Shown here: one piece after another, positions 13,601-28,600 of the stretch
Layout: each line of letters opens with the position of its first letter
Numbering within the stretch: the first letter of the stretch is position 1
DNA from: Enoplolaimus lenunculus
Lineage: Eukaryota > Nematoda > Enoplea > Enoplida > Thoracostomopsidae
Length of the DNA stretch: 64,000 nucleotides
Assembly: GCA_030248215.1 (NCBI GenBank)
Contig: JASANG010001656.1
Coordinates: forward strand, 186,001 to 250,000
Direction of reading: 5' to 3'
Program-made: the position numbers and the translations under genes
The notes under the pieces: generated by a model
What the model was told of the DNA's origin: nothing
The model's input: the letters and a program-made list of their open reading frames with translations, nothing else
The model's database searches: none

Positions 13601-16600
13601 TGAGTTTGTAAACAACCAAAATTTAAATTTCTGAAAAATAACGCCCCGCGTGTCGGTATATGTACATGTAAGTGTATGTAAAGCAAATGTTGCCACGCCT
13701 GTGCACATATGCCGGTATAAGAAGTTGTTGCAATGACTGCTTGGTGTAGTGGTAGCATGCTTGGCTCGAGCGCAAGAGGGTCAAGGTTCGATTCCCGGCG
13801 TGGTCATTAACTTTGGGCAAAACTTCAAACAGGGGTCGTGCAGACCGTATAGTACCAACACCGCGTACTTCTTTTTTTCTTGCTGGCAGCATGGCGACTT
13901 GTTGCGGTGCTGTTGTATGGCGACTTGTTGCGGTGCTGTTGTATGGCGACTTGTTGCGGTGATGTTGAATGTTTAATATATTATATTCAAGTACTTAACG
14001 CTTTTTCGTATTGATTATCGTTAGAGCAGTCGTTGACTGTATACTCAAAACAATATAATACACAATGTGCAGTGTTTAACAATGATTTCTACCAAGAGAA
14101 GATAATATCGTTTTGTACATAGACAACTGTGAAACTGGGTACATTCTGTGTGCAAAAGAACGCACACAGTGAACGTTGCGTTTTTTGGCCAACCACACCC
14201 CGCTTATTCAGGAGGTACAACTTGTGCGAACAATGGCACTGTAGGTATACGGCATCAAAAATGCTCTGCTTACAGTTTTATTTATGGGTATTGCATGAGA
14301 TATCAACCCCCTCTCGAAAAAAGGAGGGGTGCGGCGAAAACGCAACGCCTGTTGGTACATTTTGCACCCCTCGAAGTCAAGTATGAAGCTTTTGCTGTCG
14401 AGTGGAGATGGTCAGAGCTTTCTGTCATTGAATCATGATTTTGAATCCCATTTGAAATTGGATGTCAATCGAAATTTTTTTGTAATTAGATTAATGACTA
14501 TTCGGTGTGAGTCGATGTTATAAATATACGGTTGAGTTCTTTCAGATTTTTCTACATCACATTGTACCTCAAAAAACGTATTACATTCGAGTTCGAGCCG
14601 TTACTCGAAGCATCGTAACGAAACTCAAGCTTTATACCAGCGAATATTCGGCAGTTGAAATCATTTCAATGAAAGGTTAGTGTTCATTTTGACAATGTTT
14701 TAAACATACTGGCTGTGTTTCTGAAATCCTTACTTAAGTACGACTTCTTAAGTAAGCGTTTGCCATTTATTCAACCAATTTACCGTTTTTAAAAGCGTAC
14801 TTAGGTTATGTAAATATTTATTCAGCCAATTTAAATACTTAAGTCACTGACCAAATCTGATGTGTTGCAGTTTATTAATCCAGGTGTTTTATCCTTGTTC
14901 TAACTGAGACTCTACGCAAATCGTGCAATTAAGTTTCCTTGTTATGACACTGATTCAATTTTGGCGTTTATTTGTTTTTGTCGAAAAGCTAAATATTTTA
15001 CTTACTTCGACGAGTAAAGTAATTCTTTTGGTATAACTTAAGCAAATACTTCAGTAAGATTTCGAAAACAGCCATTACGTGTTATCGTATTTATTAACCT
15101 CTACCAGAGTAGCGTAGTCTTGGTGGTAGAAGTTTAACTTGAAAATGATAAACCATCTTGAGCGTACACTGGGAATATATATGTCGTAGCCCAAGCCGTA
15201 ATTCAGCCCAATTCCGAATTGGGCTAGTCCAGGACGGAATTACGGTTTGGGCTAACCCATGGCGCAATTCTTTCTCTGTTACAAGTGCACGCCTTGCGAC
15301 TCGCAACTACCTTAATGTCATACTCAAATACGATTAGCTGATGCAAATACTCTTTTCTGATGACTAAGGAATCGCTCCCTGTTGGCTACCAAACAGTTTG
15401 CTTTACTATGGAATGAAGCTGGATTTTCAATAGCAAGTAACCAATCAAAAAACGCACAGCTTTATAAGACATAATACCGCCTTGGACTAGCCCAAGTCGT
15501 AATCCCGCTTTGGACTAACTTAGTTTGGAATTGGGCTAAATTACGACTTGGGCTGCAACATATACACCACCAAATTATTGATGTAAAATAGAATTGTTAC
15601 TAAGTTTTACCCTTTACTACCAATCTTAGTGACCAACTATATTTTCTCGCTCGCTAAGCTCTCATTCGCAATACTTATATTCTTAAAAATGACATAAATG
15701 TTTGTTTACCAAGCCTAAACATCATAGATGGCGCAGTAGATGCGCTATAATTTTAAAATATTTATTGTCGTCCGGTGCCGTCCGTCTCCATCCGTTGCCG
15801 TACATCACAGTTCGTCCCGATGACTCACTGCAGCACACAACAACAGACAGCGACGAACGGCGAATCGCACGACAAAGTATACCGTGATTTGATAGCTAAT
15901 AACATGTCTGACTGGTGATAGATGCTACACACATTTGCTGAAACTTAAGCTCCAAACATTTTGTTTACAATTTTAGTTGTAAGTGATCCACAACAACGAC
16001 CGTTAATGACACTGCATACGACGATTTGTCCGTTACCGACACCGTCAGGCAACATTGACAACAAAGCATCGCCAGCAACTTTGTCGCCTGTTGCGCACGA
16101 CAGTTCAACGATTGTCATAGGACCTACAGATGCTAGTCGACGGTCAAATGTGATAAATATGACGGCGATTTTTTGTGACGATACGCTCAGGGTCAGGTAA
16201 ACGCGTCTACTTTTCTGGGGGACAATGTTGTAATGCCGGTAGGTATAGTTTAGATAAGTAAGGGTACTATTATATTTTGATAAGCCCAGCCCATTTTTAA
16301 GCACGTCCATATTTCATGCGGGACAGCAAGACGCAAAATGGTAATTTTCAGAAATATGGCCAATAGAAGAGCGGTTATGGTATTGTTACGAAGCCTAATC
16401 GCCTTGTGGGTCAGCGATATTGCTAAATTCGGTCTTTCCTATCAAACCAATTTATCATGTTTATATACGACTTTTTTTATTAAGGGAATATAACTTCAGC
16501 GTCAAGCTCTCTGGGTTGTAAAAAATTATCAATAATAATTTTGCAGGGGTCGTGCGTTTAACGTTCATGGTGTCTATAGAATTTGGCTGTAGTCACGTAC

Positions 16601-19600
16601 TCATTTATCGCAAATCTGTAGTACGCTTTGAACGTCTTATTTTATATTTCAGAAAATCACTGCGAAATTCGAATCTGAGTCGTGCCAAATCAACAGCGGC
16701 TAGCACCAATCAAGCAAACCATGAATCAATCATTGCTGAAGATTCGTCTCAGACGTCGTCGTCAATGAAATCGACAATTATATCTGCAACACTCGCTGCA
16801 GTGTTTGCAGTTGCAACTGCAATTATTATTACAGTTTGTGCAATTACAATATTTAGAAGGTAAGCAGTAATGATTGGCTACTTTATGATGCTAGCGGTTT
16901 TGGACAAAAATTGACGGCCAATCAGGCTGGCATTGATTGAGCTAACTTCTTATAAAACTGTCGCGACTTTTTCATAAAATTTTAGATAAACGTGAAAGCC
17001 TGTATGCACTTTCTCTCCACGTTTCAGGTTGTACCGTTTGGTCTAGATCGGGACTGTAGCCCAGGGGGGCCTCAACCCCCTTTGCAAAAATTTTGCCCCC
17101 CCCTAGAAAATTTTCAGCCTTCATTATAAAAATTTTTAGCCTCACCTAACAAGGTGAGCTGGGTATTGGGCTGGTTTAGATTATAGCTAAAGTTTAAATG
17201 AACTCGGCTTCTTTTATCCTTAACCATATTCAATTCAAAAACACGGTTAAAAATTTATTAAATTTATTATTAATATATTGCGTTGTTGAATTAAATTTTC
17301 ATTTTCTACCTTAGTGTAAGCAAATTAATATTGTGAATGGTGCATAATTTAATATCTTGGCCCATACTTTCAAATGCGTATAGCATAGTATAATCAATTA
17401 GCGATAGGTTTTCAAACTGATGAACATCTGCAGTTGCAGATTTCAAAATTGGTACAAGAAGTATAGTGCAAATCAAATGCGAACATTGTGCTGAATTTAG
17501 AACCTTACCATGCGCTGGTTCCAAAGTTTTACAGGACCTATCACCAACTGGTAATAGGTGCTACTCGCATTTGAGTATACGGGCTCTTGACTCCAGAATC
17601 GACCAGGTTCCTGTAAATCTTGTAATCTTACCTTTTTTGCATCGTTTGCAGAAATTTTGAGATGGAATATATATCGAAATCTGCACTCTCCCCTTGTATA
17701 TACCCAGCTGTTGTGTGAATTGTAAAATTGAAATTATACTCTTCAAAGCAACTTGTTTCGTCTTCCTGTCGGTTGTTTGAAAGTCTACTAGTTTCGTGTT
17801 TAGTTTATTTTTCTTAAAACTACTAACTTTAAGTGTTAGTCTCTATTTACTTTTCTATTTCAACTCTTTTTTTCAAGTGACCCCTCCGGAAAAGTTTGTA
17901 TTCTTCAAGGGTTCGCGTTGCTCACAGTTGAGCTCAACAAGTGCAGTTTTCAGCTGCGAGCAATTGATCACAAATTAAAAATGATTAGGATACAAAATCT
18001 GTAAACAACCTATTATACGAATAAATAAACACAAACACTGCCGGTTGTTATGGCTCTGACGGGCAGGTATTCGACGGACGATACTCGCCGTTTCGACCCA
18101 CGAACGAGTCGTAATCGATGCGTGTGTCCCAGCTCGATTGATTCAAAATTGAAAATTTTGAATTGCACAATATATATTGGATATTTGCTAGAGTTGCATT
18201 CGTGTCCGGCCGGGTGTTCCGCGTATATTTTCGTCGAAACATTTTCCGGGTCCATGTTTTTTTAGAAAATCCATATCCGACTCATTTTTAAATGTTGCAA
18301 GTTTAATATTTTGTTTTTGATCAGCTAATTTTGGAATCCATGTAACACATCGCGGACTCAAGGAGCGGCGGTTAAATTACGATCCCAGCCTGCGCTAAAT
18401 CCGCCTAACGCTTTCAAGTACAGATGGCTTCAAGGACAAGCATGAGATTAGTGTCTTTTCTATACTCTTTTACCCACATTTCTAATCGTTTAAAATTTGG
18501 GATCACAAAATAAATTTTATGACTACAGGGAGTACGCTCCCCATCGGGGCATCCCCTCTGAATCCGCTAATTGGACTCATAAAAGCGTTTAACGTAGCTA
18601 AATTGTGCAAATTAAAAACTCGCAGAATTGCAACTGCACTTTGTTTATACGGCATTTTTATTCTAAAACACAACATTGTTTATACGATGTATATTTCACA
18701 GAATTGAAAACATTACGCACGTTTTTTGTTGTTGTAATCTTCAATTCATCTGTTTCCCTACTAAAATACAAGGCTCCAGCAACAAAAACGTATTCAAGTG
18801 TGTATTTTGTGTGGTCATAAACTCCGAACGAGGATTTCCCGGCGTGAAAATATAATACTAAAAAACAAAGCTCTGGGACGAAACGAACCAGACGCCAAAC
18901 GCAATTTTAGTACTAAATCATACTGCAAGGATTTGTATTTTTAACGCCTGATTTGTGTCCATACCTGGCTGGCTGGTTTGGTCTTGCCGTCTGCCACCAG
19001 TATGTATATTCCATTGAACTCTACGCCATTCTTTTTATCTTGAGTGCAACGTTGTGACGTAACGTGAAAACGACTGCAACAACCGTGTGGATGCTAAACT
19101 ATTTTTTTGGTTTGGTTGGTATCAGCACTGAAAACGGACTAAAATATTACTTCTTAAGGAAAAAATAGGCGAATCGTTAACGATCGTTCAACGAGGCAGT
19201 GTCCTTACATGACAAGAATGAGTACGTATTAGGGGACGGCCTTCGTAGCACCCCTTTGCTGCGTCTTTATGCATCAACGAAACATTGTGCTAAAGTAACT
19301 GATATTAGATGAATTGATGTCATTATAGTTTTCTTTTTCTTTTCACTATTTCTTTCTTATATGTATATGTATTTATGTTTAATATATATTATATATATTA
19401 TATATTATATATATTATATATATATTATATATTATATATATTATATATATTATATATTATATATATTATATATATTATATATATATTATATATCTCAACC
19501 TGCTACATTACCAATTCAATTTTCAAACTCTCCAATTACTACGGTGTCAACTACTAACGATGCCTCGGAAAGGACGTCAAACAGCCAAGGGCAAGACTCC

Positions 19601-22600
19601 ACGTCTAACTCCGATCCAACAGTCAGACAGGTAGATAAAGAACCCTGTTCAATAGTTTTAAGATTACCGTTCTTCGGCTCACACTCGGCTTATTTGAAAC
19701 GAAATTTAAACAGACTCTTTAGAAAACATTTTAACTTTCCTAATGTTACTTTCAGAGTGATATTTAAGAATTTCAATAATTTAGCAAAAATGTTTAAGTA
19801 CAAAGATTCAATCCCTGACGTAATGCGATCAAATGTCATATACCAATATATTTGTCCTACTGTCATTAGCTACTCGCTATCGTAACTTTTCGTCGCATTT
19901 GTGAGCATCGTCAGGTGTCAGATAGGACAAATCTCCCTACAAATTCTACACAAAAATTAACATCGGCCATCTCAAGTCATTGTACAAATCTTAAGCATAA
20001 TTGTAATGTTTCGGATTTTAGCATTCTCGACAGCTGGCCAAAAGGTTCTTCTTCTTTTTTAAAATCAAATATCCCCATTTTACACCTGAAATCGGGTACT
20101 CAGCACCTAGATTTCATTCAACACCGTACCGTTTGCCGAATTGGGTGGTTCGTCCGTTAACACCTCCGGGTCCAGGTTGGGGAACACATTTATTGCCACC
20201 TCCCCTTCCTCGCCCTGGGTTTTGGACGCCACGCAATATTGCTGCTCAGCAGGATCCTAGTCGTTGGAGACCAGGTCAGGACTTTGGACAGAGGCGCTCG
20301 TACTAATGGTTGGTTGGATAGTAGTGACGTTTTGTGATTTTCTATATTGTCTCTTTTGTGGTCTTTTTTGTGATTATCTAACCTTTAGTTGGTTTTATAT
20401 TTGCATTGTGTACGATCATTGTCGTGTTCTGCATATTAGTTTTATTTGTTGCATATCTTTGTATTTGTTGGGCATCTCAATATTCACGCTCTAGGATCTC
20501 TGAGTCTGTAACAATATCATAACTTGAATAACTTAGCTAGTTACATCAACGTATAGAAGGGTATTCTCGAAAATATGGCTGATAGTAACGACATTAGTTT
20601 AGAATACCAGACAAAATTTCCTATTGATTTTGGAGAATCTTCTGCGAAGTTGGCCTTATCAGCAATTGAAAAATTGGTTAAGGTTAACTTTGGTAATGGC
20701 GTTTTTGTTGGAGTTAGACTAAAGTATGGTCAAAATATTTTAAAAATTTTTCGGGAACTTTTAACGGTTACTGATAAATGTATGAAAGCGCGTGAAGATA
20801 TAAAATTCTTGTCTCACTGTATTGATCTCGCTTTATCACCTAAGTTTTTTTCGCTAAAAAACCCGGTTGTCAGACGCAATGTTGGCAACATTCACCAATT
20901 TAGAACTAAAATCCTTAAAAATGAAATTCGGTTAAAGAAGTTTAAAGTCCAGCAACTCGATCTACAAATTGTCAAACTTCATGAGGTTTTGACTAATCGG
21001 ATCGCGTATCTTGACAAGTTTATTCTTTCAATGTACATTAAATGGCTTGTTGAATTTAGATGTTCTAAAGTTAGACAAGTTCATGATAAGAAGTTGTTAG
21101 CTCTATCAACTCTGAATTCTAACAGGTATGTTGCGTTAAATAATTCTAATACTGTTGTTAATCTTTCTCACCGAGTGTTATCTGAAGTTGAAACTAAAGC
21201 GTTAAAATTGGGCCCTAAGTTTGTTGTTTTTTCAAATAAATTTTCTTTCGAACATGTAATCGTCGAGTGCGAGCTGTTCGCGAGTACTATTAAAAGGATT
21301 TGTAAACTTAGCTCTTTACCATACGAGTTTAGACACGGTTTTCGACAGTTAATTAACGGTACTATGTATATGTTAAAAAGATATAGAAATTTACCCAATA
21401 TCCCCCGCCCTTACCTTTCGGCCTTAAAGGAATTAGCTAATGATAAAACTATAGTGATCTCTAAACCAGACAAGGGCAGTGGTTTCGTAATTCTAAATAG
21501 GAGTGATTATGTTAGTAAAGTCCAAAAAGTCGTTTCTGACCAAAGTACTTTTCAATTAATTGAAAATCACTCATCCAATTTATATAAATTTGTAATCAAT
21601 TTTGAGGACCAGGTTAGGTTTTTAATTATTGAACTTACAAAATCAAAAGTTATAGATTCGAATATGGCTAAACAACTGAACCCCTCTGGTTCTCGGCCAC
21701 CTCTCCTCTATGGGTTGCCTAAAACTCATAAGGATGGGGTGCCCGTTCGTCCTATAATGTCCGCTGTCGGCTCGGCATGTCATAACCTTGCGCGCTGGAT
21801 TGACGGCATTCTGAAACCGCTCAGTACCGGTGAGTATACTGTCGAATCATCTTTTCAGTTTGTTAAAGAAATTTTAGAACAAGACGCTGGTAATAGGGTT
21901 ATGGTCTCGTTTGATGTAACCTCCCTATTTACCAACATTCCACTTTTAGAAACAATAAATATTATTTCTAATGCTATTACCTCTGGTGAATTAATAACCA
22001 CGGTTCCGCATGATTTACTTATTAAAGCAGTGAAAATTTGCACTTCTGATTTTAAATTTCTGTTCGATGGGAAAATTTATAAGCAGATTGATGGCGTCGC
22101 CATGGGATCACCCCTGGGTCCCGTTCTCGCAAATGTGTTTATGGTCTATTTTGAAAATAAAGTACTTGCAGATACTCCTGAACACCTTAAGCCAAAGTTT
22201 TATCGACGTTATGTCGATGATACCTTTGCCTTATTTGATAGTTTTGATAATGCATTTGAATTTTTGTCAATACTTAACAACCAGCACCCTAAGATTAAAT
22301 TTACTATTGAGACTGAAAGTGGTAATAAAATTGCCTTTCTTGACGTGTCAATATTTAGGGATTCACTAACTAACAAATTTTCAACGTCTATTTATCGAAA
22401 ACCTACTTATTCGAATCAGATTATGAATTACAATACATTTATACCTAAAAAATTTAAATCTAATCTGATTGAATGTTTACTGCACCGTTGCTTTGCTATT
22501 ACTTCTAGCATCAATGCGGTTCATCAAGAAATGAATTTTTTAAAAAATCTGTTCCTAACTAATGGCTTTCCGGAAAAAGTGTTTAATTTGGCAGTCAAAA

Positions 22601-25600
22601 ATTTCTTTTTTAAGAAATTTGGATGTCATATATTCCCAAATTCGCTTAATCAAATTTTACTTGAAGTATGGCGTGAAAACTGTAATGAAAATCATGATAA
22701 TTCACACTCACATTTGCCTGAACTTATTGATTCAGAAATTCATCCACATTTGGTGACGTTATCTCAACCTGCTACATTACCAATTCAATTTTCAAACTCT
22801 CCAATTACTACGGTGTCAACTACTAACGATGCCTCGGAAAGGACGTCAAACAGCCAAGGGCAAGACTCCACGTCTAACTCCGATCCAACAGTCAGACAGG
22901 TAGATAAAGAACCCTGTTCAATAGTTTTAAGATTACCGTTCTTCGGCTCACACTCGGCTTATTTGAAACGAAATTTAAACAGACTCTTTAGAAAACATTT
23001 TAACTTTCCTAATGTTACTTTCAGAGTGATATTTAAGAATTTCAATAATTTAGCAAAAATGTTTAAGTACAAAGATTCAATCCCTGACGTAATGCGATCA
23101 AATGTCATATACCAATATATTTGTCCTAACTGTCAGTTAGGCTACGTTGGCGCAACTAATCGTCAACTTTATCGTCGCATTTGTGAGCATCGTCAGGTGT
23201 CAGATAGGACAAATCTCCCTACAAATTCTACACAAAAATTAACATCGGCCATCTCAAGTCATTGTACAAATCTTAAGCATAATTGTAATGTTTCGGATTT
23301 TAGCATTCTCGACAGCTGGCCAAAAGGTTCTTCTTCTTTTTTAAAATCAAATACAGCGCTTCATATTTTAGAATCAGTTCATATGCCGTACCAACAAAAA
23401 CACAAAAAAAACAAAAATAAATATATAGTTTATGTTGTAATTATATTATATATATTATATATATATTATATATATTGTATATATATACATATATATATAT
23501 TGCGTATACCATTCTGAGTTGCACTCAAACATTTTTCCATGCTTAAAGATTTGTAGTAATTTCATTGCGACCACAAATTGCCTTAAATTTAAGCCATTTT
23601 TTCACTGCTTAATTTTTCACTCGAGGTGCAATGATGTATTTTGTCTCTCTGTTGTTTGATTTAAAGCGATGAACGTCTGTAGTTTTTATTTTCCTTGTTT
23701 ACTGTTATCAGATACTGAGCGAAGCTCGCTAGCGAAGCGAGCGACAAGCAAAATACAAATTTAACTCGAAATCAACACACGAATTGCAATTTCATACTTT
23801 CAATTAAATACTCTTAAGCTTGCATCACGAGATGAGCGAGAATACTAAGAATCGCGGTTGCAAATTATTGTACAGGGCACGCGGTCGGCTGTCTGTTTTG
23901 TACAACTTTTTTTTCTGCTGCAGTTGAGTTGCAATTATCTGCTGCAGTTGAGTTGCAATTATTAATTTGGCCCAGGAAGCGAAAAGCAAGCGTAACGTTT
24001 GTAGTTGATTTCTACGTTGCCAAAATTGAGGTCGTATACAACGGGAGTGAAAGAGTTGAACTTGATAGGTACCATACTGAAATTTTTGGAGACACAAAAA
24101 ACAAGATTTAACAGAGTTTACTTAGAATCACTTTTCATAGATCCTTGAGGTCAAAATAAGTTTCACATGAAGTTAACCCGGTTGGAGTGAAATCACGGCA
24201 ACGCCCTTGGCCAAAAATTAAGATATTTAGAAACCTTGACGTCTAGATTATATTCATTTAAGATATATTGTATTAAATGTAAGAATTTTTGTCTTATACA
24301 TACATAAATATATATATAGAGATATGCAAGTATTAGCAGCTGCGGTTACGCACAATGGCACGCTTTTGTTCACCAAAATTTAAAAAATTAAAATTTACGC
24401 ATATGAAAGCTACTTTCGTATAAGTTTAGCTGGCGTTCAAAAAAGTGTTATCACCTTTTGGCGATACGCTTTGCAATTTTCAAACGAAGAAATCAAAAAT
24501 CTGTAACAATTCAATCGTTATTTGCTAATTCTTTGGTGTTGTCTTCTAAAAAGCTGTCGTATCGCAATATTTCGACGCCCGGGTAACTCGCCGTCCAACA
24601 TTTCGTAACCCATCACATCGACCCGTCAATTTGTGGCTCGCATTAGGCTTAGGCTGACGCTTCGACAGCTGTCGGTCGACAAGATGTCGACAAACTGGTG
24701 TTGGTGTAAGTTCCTCTTGGAAATGTCGTCTTTGTAGGCAGCGAAGATTCATACACGAGTTGAAGTAAAAAAAATATTGCAAGCGAAATTCAAACGCTAT
24801 TCTAGGATTTGGATTTCTTCGATAACATGGGATCGTATCCCCAAACCCGTTAGACCTACCTTTCCTAGTTTCACAGTCGCAGTAGGCTGCCCTCCCTGTC
24901 ATCGTTGGTTACGGATCTCATAGTTATGATCGTCCCAGTGTACAATTTTATAAATTTGAATTTCTCGAATTTTTAATATTTTGAATCAAAATACTGTTAC
25001 AGTTGACACAAAAACAGCTAAAACTATTGTTTGCAATTTTATTCTCATTACTTTTTGTTATCAACGTTGTGTTAGTGTCTATTGTTCGCTGCAACAGAAA
25101 CTGCACACAGCTACACGCAAGAGCGCTGACAACGATATATTGAGTGGACACGCAAGGCGTGTGAGGAGATTTGAAATTGTTTTTAAAATAAATTTTTAAA
25201 TTCAAAAATGAGGAGATTTGAAAATTTTTTAAAATCAATTTTTAAATTCAAAAATTAACAAATTTTGAGGGGACAAATTTTATACTCGTGGTCACAATTG
25301 ATCGATAAAGTTATTGTTGAAGGGTGTCTCAAAAAAATAGCGTTCTCAAAGCAAAGTAATCTTTGTATATTTTAATGCGTATTGCATATTGCAATTGTTG
25401 TGTAATTATCGCTAACCATGAAGAATAGGGGGGGTGAAGGATTAAAGATATGGTTTGTACACAGAGATGGAAGTTCGAAGGGAGCGTGCCCCCCCAAACC
25501 GTATTTGCTTTATTTCAGATATAGGAGTCATGGGTGTTGTCAGGATTTTAGAAAGAGGGGTTTGCGTGCGACAAAACTTTCGAAGCAGGCTTCGCCTGGT

Positions 25601-28600
25601 GCACAATGACAAAATATTACAAATATCTTTTACACAAAAATTCTAAAGGGGTTTGATCCCTGAAACCCGCGTCCGGATATTCGCTTGAAAGGGGTCGCTT
25701 TATTGAATTTTCGTTAATGTTTTGCCTATTTTATCTTTTAAGAACCAATATTTTAGTCGTTTTCGTGCTACCAGAACCAGCCAATCAAAATTCTTTTTTG
25801 TGTAATGTGGGGGGGGACGATTGTATAAATTTAACATCATTTCGATAAAAACCGTTTTGTCGAGTTATTTATGCTCGACAACTGGTATTTTTATTTTATT
25901 TTGCAAGTGTTTTTTTCGTATGCGAGAGTTTCGTAACCTCACGCAAGGTCATGTACACTCGCATGATTCCTATAATTACATTAATAATAAAAATTAGTCG
26001 ATTTTGGAACAAACATGTTTTTCAATATTGAATGATTTTTTATCTTTGAAAAATCCCCATACTGTAGTGACCCGAATAAGGGGGGTAATAAGAGAAGGGT
26101 CCCCATTTTGAGTCCTAATCAATAAGAGCCCGTATCCCTAGAAAGAGTCCGCAAGCGGATATAATCATTAAACCCTAATTACGAGTCCATAAATGTCAAT
26201 TATTCCTAATTGTAGCGCATAAATGACTCCAGAACCAAATAAAGTTGAGTACAAAACTTTACAGCATACTTTAGTTTTCAAAGTACATTCCTAGGTATAA
26301 CCTTGCCTTATCGCTCAAGCTATTGACACAACAAATATAGCGTTTAATTCAACGGATTGTTGCAATACCGGATATATATAAGTAACGAAGGACGGCGGAA
26401 GTCGGGTTAAAAATAAATAACAGTCCGTAACCGAATAACAAGTGGGATACCCTCTGGAGAGACCAAATAAATATCAGTCCCCTCTTATTCGGGTCACTAC
26501 AGTATATATCAACTAGCACGTAGGCCAGGTCACGTTGCTAGCGGAGGCTAAACATTCTACAGGAGCGGCATATATGGGTTTTGGAAGACTTACAAGAAAG
26601 GCTGAAAATTTTTTGGGGGTGGGCAAAATTGTTCCAAGGGGTTGAGCCCCTTTTGGCCCCGTTCTGGCTATGGACCCGTATACCAGTCACACGTAGTACA
26701 ATATTTGTACCGTTACCATTGATAAGTCGATCGAAAGATGTTAGAACGGTATGGAGTTCAAATTCAATTTTTTTTAATTCTTGCTGTTTTTACCGTTTAA
26801 AATTTATTTAATTTCAACAAATTATCGCCACATTAATAACTTGTTTCAATGATGCGAACACTACGTATCGTGGTCGTTCCAGCGTTATTAACACTAGTCA
26901 GCCAACTTTGCTCAATACGCAAAAGCGTTAGCGAAAGCGTAAATATCTGTATGCAAATTTTTTAATTATACAACAATTACGTGTATGTGCTATGAAAACT
27001 ATTGTAAGCAAAGTATACCAGAAACTTGCCCAAAATACTTATATCTCTAATTTTATGACTTCTGATTGGTCGTTGGATGCGTTCATTCGAGGCTCGGTTT
27101 ACTAAACTATGATGACTGTAGTTCATAACTGGTTTACAGGGATTGAAACCGAAATTTTTTGTTAAGATTTAGTTCTGAAATGGCGTTTAGCTTCTCAGTC
27201 GTCCACAAATCCACATAGCTGGAATCAGGGTTGCCATCGGCCTGGGCCATGGCCCGGCGGGTCCGTACCGGGTTCGGTTTCAATATTTTGGGCCCACGGG
27301 TCTAAGCCGGCCGCCGGCTGCCAGCCAAAATAAATCGCAGCAGTTCCCTATGCCAGAACCTAAGCCTTAATATTGCTTTATATTTTTATTGGCCGTGTGA
27401 ATAGCTTGTATACATATCGTCAACATGAGGACATTTTCCAAATCTAGTTTGATTCTTTGTGCTTTTGGTGGAGTATATTGGTTTCAGAGAGTCCACTGTA
27501 ACAAGCGAGCGCTTGTTGGTTATCTAGAATGTTCAACTGAGTAAGTATGGCATTAAGGTAGTAACGAATCACAAGGCGTGCATTTGTCGCATAGAAACAA
27601 TTGCGCCGTGGATTAGCACAATTCGGAGTTGGGCTAAATTACGGTTGGGCTACGACATATATACTTGTTCTTGCATCGCTGCGTAGCTCAATGGTTACAG
27701 CAGCGGACCGGTAATCCATTCGTCCTGGGTTCACCCGCATCCGCAGCAAAATTTTCGTTAAGGGCTCTATATGGTACTGCTTAACTTAGAATATATATAG
27801 TTTTATATATATGTATGTATATATATTTAGTGTCTTTTAGACTAAATTGACAGAAAAAAACTAATTATTTTATTTACAACATAAACTTTTAAATTAGAAA
27901 TCTTCGTTGATATTTGTATTTATTTTATTTGACCGATTTTATTCCACTTTTTTTAATCTGTATTGTTTAAGTTATGTTAATAATTTCTGTATTCCGCAGA
28001 CGACTTAGCAGACGTGTATAACGTTGATTTAATATTATGATATGAACTTGTTTAAAGTGCAAAAATTGACTGTTTTATGTTCGGTCCTTTTTGCCCGGAA
28101 TTCTCAGACACCCAGTTGTGGGTCCGCAACTGAAGATTGGTGCTATACCTGACCAAGTGGGCGGAGCAACCGGTAGACTCGGCCAACGTTTTTCGCGATC
28201 GCATGAATTTTGCATGCCAGCCGAAACATAAAGTAAAAAATTACATAAAAATAATGATTAAGTCCTTACCCTACAAATTTATAAAAATTTTCATAGAATC
28301 AAAGGATGTGGACGGTTGCAACGATATCCGTAGGTAAGGCTATGCTCCATTCGCTCCCTCAGGTATAGGACCGTCCAGCTTGCTACTGTGGGATATTTTA
28401 GATTGCAACACTGGACCTAAGGGATATCATTTGCATAATGCGCCGAAGTAACGATCGTTCTTGGTCATAGAATTTTAAAATGTGGACACACGGAAGCTAG
28501 GAATGGTGCTTATGCTAACAGATCACACTCAGTGACTCTTGTACACTAACCCCACCCCCAACCAGACTTAAGCTCAGACGCTTGCTCAGGTTGAGCAAAA

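Noticed and set aside
13735-13810. A working tRNA gene
   Set aside because: The acceptor stem and both boxes look good, but the anticodon stem is imperfect and the variable arm does not fit its apparent anticodon. The flank resembles family K.
19361-19885. 174-codon frame starting in the TA repeat
   Set aside because: The first third is Ile/Tyr low complexity from the microsatellite. The rest is the partial retroelement copy read in its own frame.
20575-23517. LTR retrotransposon or LINE
   Set aside because: No LTR, capsid or APE/RLE endonuclease is seen. The RT motifs with a C-terminal GIY-YIG define a Penelope-like element.
24546-24902. 118-codon reverse frame in intron 14
   Set aside because: No domain, no repeat family and no splice context that convinces me. 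The length is possible by chance.
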